DNA of 11,086 nucleotides, taken from positions 1-11,086 of the forward strand of contig JBJHBY010000111.1 of the NCBI GenBank assembly GCA_050485745.1, read 5' to 3'. Each line of letters opens with the position of its first letter. Positions within the stretch are counted from its first letter, which is position 1. Of the stretch, positions 1 to 5,335 are shown piece after piece. This stretch comes from JBJHBY01 sp050485745 (GTDB lineage: Bacteria > Pseudomonadota > Gammaproteobacteria > Pseudomonadales > CAMLJR01). Below the pieces are notes generated by a model. It was not told the origin of the DNA. It saw nothing but the letters and a program-made list of their open reading frames with translations, and did not search any database. A program made the position numbers and the translations under genes.

Positions 1-884
1 TCGCCGGCCAGGCCCGACAGCACGAAGCGCTGGCCACCCTCCTCGGCGGTGGCATGCAGCGGCTCGCCACGCTCGAGGCTAGCCGCCAGCTCGGCCTGGA
101 AGCGATGCGGCACCCGGGCGCGCAGCTCCAGTCCCTCACCCGGGTAGAGCGAGAGCAGCGGCGCCCGGGCGGCCACCTGGTCGCCCGGGGCCACCTGAAC
201 GCCGGTCACCACGCCATCGAAGGGCGCCAACACCCGGCCGCGCTCCCGGTCTCGCCCGGCCGTCTCGAGGGTGGCACGGGCGCGGGCCAGCCGCGCCTCC
301 AGGCTGGCCAGGCGCGACGGGTGCTCGGCCACGGCGCTCTCCCGGGTGGTCACACTGAGCCGGGCCCGGGCCACCGCGTCGCGGGCGGCATCGAGGTCCG
401 CCTGGGAGGCCAGGTTACGCTCCACCAGCGAGCGGTTGCGCTCCAGCTGGCGATTGGCGCTGGCCAGTATCTCCTGCTCCCTGGCCAGGGCCTGGCGATC
501 ATTCGCATGGCGCAGGCGCTCGTTCTCCGCCTGGGCCTCCAGGTCGGCCACCTCTGCCTCGGCCTGACGCAGCGGCGGCAGCAGGTCGGCGTCGTCCAGG
601 GCCACCAGCAGCGCCCCCGCCGCCACCCGCTGACCATCGCGCACCGGGCGCTCGGCCACCCGGGCGGCGATGGGCGCCACCAGGCTGACCCGCTCCGGTG
701 CCACCAGCTCGCCGAACAGCGGCAGCACCGGCACGTGCTCGGCGTGGGCCACCGTCAGCGCCTCGACGCGCCAGCTGCGCTCCTGGGGGACGGCCGGCGG
801 CGGCTCGGGGCGGGTCAAGCGCAGGGCCATGAAACCGGCGATGCCGAGGGCGAGGATCAGCAGGGGAAGCAGACGCTTGAGCAT
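1..884 (-). CDS. RND efflux periplasmic adaptor (HlyD/MFP family), C-terminus cut by the window edge
   Basis: Open from the ATG at 884 through the window edge (294 codons, no stop), so the C-terminal part is missing. Residues about 4–20 (LLPLLILALGIAGFMAL) form an uncleaved-looking hydrophobic signal anchor with no lipobox Cys. Residues about 65–100 are the first half of a lipoyl/barrel-sandwich hybrid (VSLVAPIAARV, then DGQRVAAGALLVALDD). Residues 101–215 are a long Ala/Glu/Arg-rich alpha-hairpin. Residues 216–248 are the second lipoyl half (VLAPFDGVVTGVQVAPGDQV), followed by the start of the beta-barrel. This order is characteristic of membrane-fusion adaptors that link an inner-membrane RND pump to an outer-membrane channel. 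The pump gene would be expected further left. I chose the 884 start because it includes the membrane anchor; no clear Shine-Dalgarno precedes it. It is chromosomal flank, outside the element. The substrate cannot be told. Confidence 0.88.
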   Translation of the reverse strand, partial: MLKRLLPLLILALGIAGFMALRLTRPEPPPAVPQERSWRVEALTVAHAEHVPVLPLFGELVAPERVSLVAPIAARVAERPVRDGQRVAAGALLVALDDADLLPPLRQAEAEVADLEAQAENERLRHANDRQALAREQEILASANRQLERNRSLVERNLASQADLDAARDAVARARLSVTTRESAVAEHPSRLASLEARLARARATLETAGRDRERGRVLAPFDGVVTGVQVAPGDQVAARAPLLSLYPGEGLELRARVPHRFQAELAASLERGEPLHATAEEGGQRFVLSGLAG

Positions 885-916
885 GGGGAGGTCCGAGCCG
901 GTGATTAGCGGGGTCT

Positions 917-945
917 ACTATACGCCGCCCGCGGCGGGCAACGAA
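917..945 (-). promoter_or_regulatory. Weak candidate promoter of the efflux adaptor gene
   Basis: On the minus strand TATAGT (917–922) lies 33 bp upstream of the adaptor start. A poor -35 (TTCGTT, 940–945) sits at 17-bp spacing. A GC-rich hairpin sequence occupies the spacer. Only the -10 is reasonable, so this is tentative. Confidence 0.25.
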
Positions 946-1001
946 CGACCGAGGCCAACGCTGCGGCAAGGTAACGCAGCCGCCCTGGCCAACCCGGGCG
1001 G

Positions 1002-1030
1002 TTTCACTCGCCGCCGACTTTCCCTATAAT
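1002..1030 (+). promoter_or_regulatory. Promoter of the tRNA-Arg gene
   Basis: TTTCAC (1002–1007) and a perfect TATAAT (1025–1030) are separated by 17 bp. They are followed by a GC-rich discriminator (GCGCAGCGC), as is usual for stringently controlled stable-RNA promoters. Transcription would begin near 1037, six bases before the mature tRNA. The promoter is in chromosomal DNA and therefore survives integration. Confidence 0.75.
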
Positions 1031-1042
1031 GCGCAGCGCTCG

Positions 1043-1119
1043 GCCCCCATAGCTCAGCTGGATAGAGCGTCCCCCTCCTAAGGGGAAGGTCTCAGGTTCG
1101 AATCCTGATGGGGGCGCCA
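1043..1119 (+). tRNA. tRNA-Arg (anticodon CCT), CCA encoded; integration target
   Basis: A full cloverleaf of 77 nt can be folded. The acceptor stem is GCCCCCA (1043–1049) with TGGGGGC (1109–1115), followed by discriminator G and encoded CCA. The D arm is GCTC..GAGC. The anticodon stem is TCCCC/GGGGA around the loop CTCCTAA, giving anticodon CCT, which reads AGG. The T arm is TCAGG TTCGAAT CCTGA. The 5' half and the promoter are chromosomal. The 3' half from the anticodon loop onward is the att repeat and is supplied by the element, which keeps the gene intact after insertion. Confidence 0.97.
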
Positions 1120-1120
1120 G
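1073..1120 (+). repeat. Left attachment site (48-bp direct repeat, tRNA 3' half)
   Basis: This is identical over 48 bp to 10607–10654 and runs from the anticodon loop of tRNA-Arg(CCT) to one base past the CCA. The copies diverge immediately at both ends (C versus G before, A versus C after), which fixes the limits. Crossover most likely occurs in the anticodon-stem/loop part, as is usual for tRNA-targeting tyrosine integrases. The exact crossover point cannot be read from the sequence. Confidence 0.95.
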
Positions 1121-1133
1121 AAAACAGCAACGG

Positions 1134-1175
1134 AAACAGCCACTTAGCCCACATCGGCGGTGGCTGTTTTTCTTT
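1134..1175 (+). terminator. Rho-independent terminator after tRNA-Arg, inside the element
   Basis: AAACAGCCAC (1134–1143) pairs perfectly with GTGGCTGTTT (1160–1169) around a 16-nt loop, followed by TTCTTTT. It lies 15 bp past the tRNA but inside the element, so the element supplies the tRNA's terminator. It also stops tRNA-promoter transcription from running antisense into the minus-strand element genes. On the minus strand the T-tract is poor. Confidence 0.8.
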
Positions 1176-1180
1176 TCGGG

Positions 1181-1217
1181 GTGTCACTGACTGGCCGTGT
1201 CACTGATATGTCACTGT
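1181..1217 (+). repeat. Left cluster of GTGTCACTG repeats (candidate integrase arm sites)
   Basis: GTCACT occurs at 1183, 1199 and 1210. The last two form the 20-mer GTGTCACTGATATGTCACTG (1197–1216), in which the 8-base unit recurs at 11-bp spacing, one helical turn. The 23 bp 1195–1217 are identical and in the same orientation to 10445–10467. In the excised circle the two clusters would lie on opposite arms of attP, which is the arrangement expected of integrase arm-type sites. Binding is inferred. Confidence 0.6.
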
Positions 1218-1514
1218 CGGATTTTTTTCTACCGATAGCGAAGCATCCAGCGTCCAGCGTCTGCCCGCGTCCAGGGCTTCCAGCATCAGCTCGGCCACCC
1301 GCTGCGGGTCGGCGTCCAATGGCTGGCACAGGTTCGCCAGCAGCTCCCGGCTACCTGTCAGATCGTCCAGGGCTTCACGGTGGGCACCACGAGCGCCGCG
1401 TAGCACGCTGCGGCAATCGCTGTAGTAGGTGCGCAAGGCAGCCAACCAAATATCGGCGCAGCCTAGCGCCAGCTCTACGGCTGTCGTGGGCGCGGTATCG
1501 GCGGTGTCTGTCAT
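1200..1514 (-). CDS. Hypothetical protein, 104 aa, left-end gene of the element
   Basis: I do not recognise a family. ATG at 1514 is preceded by GAGGG with 6-bp spacing; a TTG at 1517 is a poorer alternative. The protein is mostly helical with a Thr/Ala-rich N-terminus, aromatic WLAALRTYY around residue 25, Cys at about 19, 34 and 63, and an acidic C-terminal half (LDADPQRVAELMLEALDAG). It has no signal peptide or membrane segment. It stands alone, separated from the packaging operon by 285 bp without a gene, and its stop codon falls inside the left GTGTCACTG cluster. The position next to an att site, its own possible control region and the unusual sequence suggest an accessory (cargo) gene, perhaps for helper interference or host benefit; that is inference only. 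Confidence 0.6.
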   Translation of the reverse strand: MTDTADTAPTTAVELALGCADIWLAALRTYYSDCRSVLRGARGAHREALDDLTGSRELLANLCQPLDADPQRVAELMLEALDAGRRWTLDASLSVEKNPTVTYQ

Positions 1515-1542
1515 CAAATGCCCTCGGCTCCCGGCGTAAGGG

Positions 1543-1562
1543 TTACGTAATACGTAATTACG
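1543..1562. promoter_or_regulatory. Palindromic TACGTA array upstream of the 104-aa gene
   Basis: TTACGTAATACGTAATTACG contains two TACGTA palindromes and the palindrome CGTAATTACG within 20 bp. It ends 29 bp upstream of the ATG at 1514, where a promoter or operator would be expected. No standard -35/-10 pair stands out. It is probably a protein-binding site, but the binding protein is unknown. Confidence 0.4.
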
Positions 1563-1568
1563 GCAGGC

Positions 1569-1798
1569 GCGTTTCAGATAAGGATGCCGCCCGCGATGGC
1601 ATGGAGGTGAAGACCATCCGGCGGCTGTCGGGGTTGCTTTGTGACCGTGCGTGACTCACCGACTGAAACGCACCCGCGCAAGGCGGCGACTGAAGAAGTG
1701 GGATGCATTGCTGTGGTCAGGGGGCATCCCGAAACCCTGTGCCGTCTTTGCTCGACTGGGGGAGACGGCCTAGACCCCATGCCCACCAAGGCGGTGGC
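1569..1798. other. Gene-free region packed with inverted repeats
   Basis: There is no supported reading frame between the 104-aa and 60-aa genes. Instead there is a row of inverted repeats: ATGCC 1584–1588 / GGCAT 1598–1602; GTGCGT 1647–1652 / ACGCAC 1668–1673; GGGATGC 1700–1706 / GCATCCC 1724–1730; GCCGTCT 1741–1747 / AGACGGC 1763–1769; CCACC 1783–1787 / GGTGG 1793–1797. A longer-range pair GCGTTTCAG 1569–1577 / CTGAAACGC 1663–1671 could close the first part. None has a T-tract. It could be a structured RNA at the 3' end of the packaging operon or a packaging-recognition site. Confidence 0.4.
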
Positions 1799-1799
1799 T

Positions 1800-1982
1800 C
1801 TACAACTCTTTGTCGGCCAACTGGCGCAGCTTCACCGAACGGCTGGCGCTGTCGCTGAACGGCTGGCCTAGACGCTGGGCGATATAGCGGGCGCGGCTGA
1901 TACCGTGCAGGCGCTCGGCCTCTTCCGCCTCTTGATTCAGTTGCTCGGCACTGATTCCGGGCATGGGCGCTATCTTCTTCAT
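1800..1982 (-). CDS. Hypothetical protein, 60 aa, last gene of the packaging operon
   Basis: The ATG at 1982 overlaps the stop of the 242-aa gene (ATGA, 1979–1982), indicating translational coupling. The protein has a Met/Pro start (MKKIAPMPGISAEQL), an acidic helix (NQEAEEAERLHG) and a basic C-terminal helix, with no cysteine or membrane segment. I do not recognise it. Coupling to the terminase operon suggests a role in packaging or in adapting to the helper's head, but nothing in the sequence proves this. Confidence 0.7.
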   Translation of the reverse strand: MKKIAPMPGISAEQLNQEAEEAERLHGISRARYIAQRLGQPFSDSASRSVKLRQLADKEL

Positions 1983-2707
1983 CGGATCACCTCCAAGGTT
2001 CCTGAATGAATGGCGGTGTTGAAGTCGTCCACCTGCATCAGCGTGGCCAGTGTGGAGCGCTCAATGCTGGTTCTTCGCCCCGGCGCGAACCGCTGGCCCG
2101 TGATGCTGATTGGCTCGTCTGTGGTGTTCAGCACCCTCACGGTGGCTTGTGCCTTGTACGGCGGCGATGCCAGCAGCTCCACGCCTTCCCGCATCCGTCC
2201 CAGCCGCTTCAGCTCATAGCTGGCGCTGGCGAAGTCCAGGGCGGCGGTGTCGTGGTCTTGCTCGATCCCGGCCAGGGTGTCGGGGGCCAGCCAGCCCACC
2301 AGCCGGGACAGGTCTTCCAGGCTGAAGTCCTTGTGCCAGTCTTCATCTACCTGCATCAGTCCTGCGGGAATCTCGCCACGGATCAGCGCCAGCAGCGCGG
2401 GGGCAATAACGATGCATTGATCGTCACTGAGATGGTTCTCCCGGCGAAGGACCATCAGCATCCGGGGGACGTAATTCAGAACCGTCACGCGATGCACGGG
2501 GAGCATGGCGGCGAATTGCTGAACAATGGCGGCATCAGGGTTGGACTTGACGGCATCCAGCGCGGCCAGCAGGCGGCCCCGGACGTTGTCACGATCCTGA
2601 CGCGCCAGGGCATCCGCTCGCTTTTTCTCAGCGGCGCGGGTGGCCTCCTCGATCAGCGGGCGCATGGTGTCGACGGCTTCAGTTGCGGCGGTGTTGACGG
2701 TCGGCAT
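1979..2707 (-). CDS. Hypothetical protein, 242 aa, directly after terminase
   Basis: It starts 21 bp after the terminase stop, with GGAG 8 bp before the ATG. Residues 1–50 are Ala/Glu/Arg-rich and probably a long helix or coiled coil. The middle is helical (VHRVTVLNYVPRMLMVLRRE). Residues about 188–242 look like a small beta-rich domain: VRVLNTTDEPISITGQRFAPG, then SIERSTLATLMQVDDFNTAIHSGTLEVI. That RFAPG–x–L–x–V pattern resembles short C-terminal modules of some phage head or neck proteins; this is an impression, not a family assignment. It is cotranscribed with terL and coupled to the 60-aa gene. In phages the gene after terL is often the portal, but at 242 aa this is far too short and lacks portal features. 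Candidate roles are a capsid-binding adaptor or a helper-redirecting factor. Confidence 0.8.
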   Translation of the reverse strand: MPTVNTAATEAVDTMRPLIEEATRAAEKKRADALARQDRDNVRGRLLAALDAVKSNPDAAIVQQFAAMLPVHRVTVLNYVPRMLMVLRRENHLSDDQCIVIAPALLALIRGEIPAGLMQVDEDWHKDFSLEDLSRLVGWLAPDTLAGIEQDHDTAALDFASASYELKRLGRMREGVELLASPPYKAQATVRVLNTTDEPISITGQRFAPGRRTSIERSTLATLMQVDDFNTAIHSGTLEVIR

Positions 2708-2728
2708 GGTGGTATCTCCGGTTGGTGG

Positions 2729-4114
2729 TTACAGCAGTGCGCCGTAGTCGATGAAATTGCTGCTGCGGTTGTGGGCAACCAAACCTGCTACAGCATTGGC
2801 GCGGTCGTCGTGGGCACCGGGCCTGTGGTCAATATTTTCCTTACCCCCGGCAGCGGTGCGGCGTTCGAGTTGTTGGAACTGAAGAATCATCTTCTCGTCA
2901 GGCACCAGCTCAACTTGCCCGGAACGGATAGCGGCCAGGGTGTCCAGATACAGGCCGGTACGCGGCTGCTCTGAGGGAACAACGGTGATGCCATGCTTGG
3001 CATATTCGTCACTCGGCCATGAACCGGCGTAACGATCCGCGTGAACCTTGCGAATACCGTATTCCTTCAGCAGCTTGGAATACTCAGCGGTGATGTCAGC
3101 CGGTACACCCTTGCGCCCTGCCACCAGATCCACCACCAGCAGCCCTTTATGGCTATGACCGATTGCCAGGGTGTATTCATCCCGGCCCCCACCCGTAGGA
3201 TCAACAAAAGCGCTGTAGCGGGTCCGGGCGACGGGTGGCAGTGTGAGAGGACTTGAACGGGTCACAGCATCCAGCTCCTCACGACTGACAACGCTGTCGA
3301 TATCGCTGCGGAACTCGGCCAGGTACTCCGCTGCTGCTGCTGCGGGGTCGCGCTCCATGGCACGCTCCACCACTTTGGAGGGCAGGCTGGGATTCATGGT
3401 CAGGGTTGGAGCCTGGGCAACGAGAATATCCCCAGCGTTGCCGAAATAGCGGCGGTAGGCGTCATAGAGTGCGCCCGTCTTGCTGTAAGGACTGCTCAGG
3501 CAGATCAACTTGCCGCCCAGCGTGGCCAAGCCGGGTCGCATGGCATTCAGTATCTCGAAGTCGGGGTTGGCGCTGTTCTCGCTACGCCAGAACGCCACCT
3601 CGTCAGCAATGACGCAACCGAATGAGTAGCCGCGTGAACTGCGGAAGCTGGCCGCTGTGACTTCGATCACCACGCGGTTATTCAGCGTGATGCTTTCCTT
3701 GTCCTCACTGACAATCAGCGCCTTGAGCATCGGGTTATCGTGGAGCAAACCCCGGATGTACCTGAACACGCTGCGGGCCTGCTTCTTGTCGGCTGCGACC
3801 ACTGCCACGGTGGCCACCTCGCCGGGGGAGAGCCTGACGCTGTAGTCAGTGAACACGGCCTCATACACGGCCAGCAGCGCCGCACACTGCGACTTGCCAC
3901 CACGACGCCCCACCACCAGCCACAACTCCTCATGCGCGTCCTGCGGCGCGTCCTGACGCTGTGTGAGTTGCTGCCAGGTCTCCAGCTCCTCCGGGGCCAG
4001 GGTGAGACCGTAGAAGCCTGCCAGCAGCGCCCGCCATGCATCCCAGCTCGAACCGCCGAAATGACGCCCGTATAGCTGGGGGTCGGTCATCATGTCTCGG
4101 ACGCTGATAGTCAT
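2729..4114 (-). CDS. terL: Terminase large subunit (DNA-packaging ATPase/nuclease)
   Basis: This 461-aa protein is of normal length for a TerL, with both functional halves. The ATPase half has Walker A VVGRRGGKS (67–75, K74), Walker B CVIADEVAFW (167–176, D171/E172) and the coupling motif LICLSSPYSKTG (203–214). The RNase H-like nuclease half has three acidic positions: AFVDPTGGG (D305), VHADRYAGSW (D360) and AHDDRANAVAG (D436/D437). The family cuts concatemers and pumps DNA into empty heads, docking on a portal. Its start overlaps the preceding gene's stop (ATGA, 4111–4114), so the two are coupled. No portal or capsid is encoded here, so it would have to work on a portal from a helper phage. 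All key residues are present, so there is no sign of decay. Confidence 0.95.
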   Translation of the reverse strand: MTISVRDMMTDPQLYGRHFGGSSWDAWRALLAGFYGLTLAPEELETWQQLTQRQDAPQDAHEELWLVVGRRGGKSQCAALLAVYEAVFTDYSVRLSPGEVATVAVVAADKKQARSVFRYIRGLLHDNPMLKALIVSEDKESITLNNRVVIEVTAASFRSSRGYSFGCVIADEVAFWRSENSANPDFEILNAMRPGLATLGGKLICLSSPYSKTGALYDAYRRYFGNAGDILVAQAPTLTMNPSLPSKVVERAMERDPAAAAAEYLAEFRSDIDSVVSREELDAVTRSSPLTLPPVARTRYSAFVDPTGGGRDEYTLAIGHSHKGLLVVDLVAGRKGVPADITAEYSKLLKEYGIRKVHADRYAGSWPSDEYAKHGITVVPSEQPRTGLYLDTLAAIRSGQVELVPDEKMILQFQQLERRTAAGGKENIDHRPGAHDDRANAVAGLVAHNRSSNFIDYGALL

Positions 4115-4464
4115 TTCTTGCGGGCCTTCACGAATGCATCGAGGGAGACCTCACGCGACTGGCGTTCAAGCCCCAACTTGGAAACGATGCCTTGTAGGGA
4201 GTTGGCGGCTTGAGTCCAGCGGCCAGCGTCAAAGTCCTGTCCGTTGGCCAGCGCCTCCTCCTGTTGCTGAAGCCAGTATTCCAACCACAAGAAACGAGCA
4301 ATCAAGCTGCGCTTCGCATAGCTCAAATGCTCGACACCACCAAGGTCGGACGCCACCTCATCGAAGCGGCTGCGCATTTCCCGTGCAATCGCGGTGCGGT
4401 TGTCCAGACCTTCAAGCCAGGTCGGAACGAATGTGTTTGGTATCTGCTTGCACTTGGTCTGCAT
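4111..4464 (-). CDS. Probable terminase small subunit, 117 aa
   Basis: It lies immediately upstream of, and overlaps by 4 bp, the terminase large subunit, the usual place of terS. The protein is small and helical. Residues about 20–62 (TAIAREMRSRFDEVASDLGG, then a Tyr/Trp-rich stretch ending YWLQQQEE) could include the DNA-binding part. The C-terminus ends in a helix and basic tail (SLQGIVSKLGLERQSREVSL to KARKK); a short conserved 'LGL' helix before the C-terminus also occurs in several TerS families. No classical helix-turn-helix can be asserted by eye. Function would be recognition of the satellite's own packaging site. The Shine-Dalgarno is weak (AGG). An alternative is an unrelated terminase partner. 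Confidence 0.6.
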   Translation of the reverse strand: MQTKCKQIPNTFVPTWLEGLDNRTAIAREMRSRFDEVASDLGGVEHLSYAKRSLIARFLWLEYWLQQQEEALANGQDFDAGRWTQAANSLQGIVSKLGLERQSREVSLDAFVKARKK

Positions 4465-4486
4465 TGCTGGCCTATCTGCTGTGTAT

Positions 4487-4506
4487 CAGTGACATATCAG
4501 TGACAC
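4487..4506 (-). repeat. Third copy of the 20-bp GTGTCACTG motif, in the terminase-operon leader
   Basis: The minus strand reads GTGTCACTGATATGTCACTG, identical over 20 bp to the copies near both att sites but inverted relative to them. It begins 23 bp upstream of the terS-like ATG. It is just downstream of a TACAAT hexamer (4517–4522 on the minus strand) that has no good -35. If that is the -10, the motif covers roughly +4 to +24, a roadblock or operator position. This suggests that the protein binding the att arms (Int, or a companion regulator) also controls packaging genes. Confidence 0.55.
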
Positions 4507-4766
4507 CGTGAATACCATTGTAGCCCACTAAGCCCAATAAATCACAGCACAAACAAACACTTAGCCACACAACAACGCACCACAAACAGCCCCACATATA
4601 GGGCAAGGTCTAGGGTTCAGAGGATTATCAGCGGGATTCAGAGGGTAGCGGCCATTAAAACAAGCGTTTGAACGCTTCTACTCCCAATCTTCCAGCGGGC
4701 TCAGCCAATGCAAAAATTTCGGCAATCCGCAAAATTCGAGCATTCGCAAAAGTGCAGTATTTCAGC
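4507..4766. other. Intergenic control region between terminase operon and origin
   Basis: No gene is supported here. It contains TACAAT (minus, 4517–4522) as a possible -10 of the terminase operon without a matching -35, which would suit an activator-dependent late promoter. There are two direct repeats GGRTTCAGAGG at 4613–4623 and 4634–4644, exactly 21 bp (two turns) apart. A hairpin AAGCGT/ACGCTT (4662–4677) is followed by TTGTTTT on the minus strand. CAATCCGCAAAATTCGAG (4723–4740) matches 8614–8631 with one mismatch. Confidence 0.45.
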
Positions 4767-5077
4767 GAGTGACGCACGAGTGACGCACGAGTGACGCACG
4801 AATCAGACCCGCGTCACTCCTCCAGGCCAGGCCCCATGCGGCTTTCAGCGGTTTAGTGACGTTAGTGACGCGAAAACCCGATATACATATAAGTTCTGAA
4901 AAACACACTGCAAGAATAATTCTCATTTACCATGATGCGTTTTTTCTCCTTGCGCGTAATATTGAAATGAGCGTCACTAAAGTCACTAAACCCCAACGAA
5001 CCGCTCTACCATGCGGGTTTCAAGAGTGACGCACCCTCAAAAGTCGCGTCACTCCCGCGTCACTCCCGCGTCACTCG
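4767..5077. other. Candidate replication origin: opposed 11-bp iterons around an AT-rich core
   Basis: Three perfect tandem 11-mers GAGTGACGCAC fill 4767–4799. Three tandem 11-mers of the opposite orientation, CGCGTCACTCC/G, fill 5045–5077. Between them are further copies: inverted GCGTCACTCC at 4811, and direct GAGTGACGCAC at 5024–5034. A 22-bp inverted repeat (4850–4871 versus 4971–4992, one mismatch) carries two AGTGAC units in each arm. Its 99-bp interior (4872–4970) is AT-rich (GATATACATATAAG and similar) and would suit initial unwinding. The region lies next to the replication operon and has no gene. In P4, the alpha protein's C-terminal domain binds iterons at ori and crr; by analogy the Prim-Pol/SF3 protein here would bind these. 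Confidence 0.8.
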
Positions 5078-5082
5078 CCCAC

Positions 5083-5106
5083 AAAAAAGGCGGCACCATG
5101 GCCGCC
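5083..5106 (-). terminator. Terminator of the replication operon
   Basis: On the minus strand GGCGGC (5101–5106) pairs with GCCGCC (5089–5094) around a 6-nt loop, followed by TTTTTT (5083–5088). It lies 22 bp after the stop of the 67-aa gene and ends the alpA-to-67-aa transcript just before it enters the iteron array. Confidence 0.85.
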
Positions 5107-5107
5107 C

Positions 5108-5126
5108 ATCTGCAAAAATTTTGCGG
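5108..5126 (-). repeat. 19-bp CCGCAAAATTTTTGCAGAT copy between stop codon and terminator
   Basis: The minus strand is identical over 19 bp to the plus strand at 8660–8678 in the int–alpA control region. It is a near-palindrome (CTGCAAAA/TTTTGCGG) and sits between the 67-aa gene's stop and the terminator hairpin. A protein bound here could influence termination or bridge to the control region; this is inference. Confidence 0.5.
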
Positions 5127-5127
5127 A

Positions 5128-5331
5128 TCATAGAAAATTCGGCGTCATCCGTGAAATTTCATCGCGGATGTTCTCCCGATCCAACTGAACCCGTGTGGCT
5201 TGCCGGTTGAGCCTGCGACTGACACCCGCTGTCAGGCACTCGCTCTGCGCTCTGCGCAGTGCAGTCTCTGCATGTGTCAGTTGCTCCAGAACCCGCTCCA
5301 TCTCCTGAATCGTCACCTTCTTTCTGAACAT
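5128..5331 (-). CDS. Small coiled-coil protein, 67 aa, last gene of the replication operon
   Basis: It starts 4 bp after the primase stop; the AGGAGG within the primase's last codons gives it a strong Shine-Dalgarno at 8-bp spacing. The sequence is charged and helical with heptad-like leucines (MERVLEQLTHAETALRRAQS, later VQLDRENIRDEISRM), with one Cys and no membrane segment. I do not recognise a family. Co-translation with the replication protein suggests an accessory or dimeric regulator of replication, for instance copy-number control in the way of small satellite genes, without direct proof. Confidence 0.75.
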   Translation of the reverse strand: MFRKKVTIQEMERVLEQLTHAETALRRAQSECLTAGVSRRLNRQATRVQLDRENIRDEISRMTPNFL

Positions 5332-5335
5332 GGCA

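Noticed and set aside
54..908. Long plus-strand frame (284 codons)
   Set aside because: It is the opposite-strand shadow of the GC-rich efflux adaptor gene. Its protein is a low-complexity mix of Gly, His, Gln and Arg, whereas the minus frame shows clear HlyD-family architecture.
1574..1789. Minus-strand frame of 71 codons between the 104-aa and 60-aa genes
   Set aside because: The start would be TTG without a ribosome-binding site, and the sequence is covered by inverted repeats; I prefer a non-coding region.
2006..2974. Plus-strand frame of 322 codons across the terL/242-aa junction
   Set aside because: It is antisense to two well-supported coupled genes, with no recognisable domain and no Shine-Dalgarno-supported start.
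4767..5077. Simple tandem repeat or CRISPR interpretation of the TGACGC repeats
   Set aside because: The units are 11 bp, occur in opposed orientation around an AT-rich core and adjoin a helicase/primase operon, which is the layout of an iteron origin.
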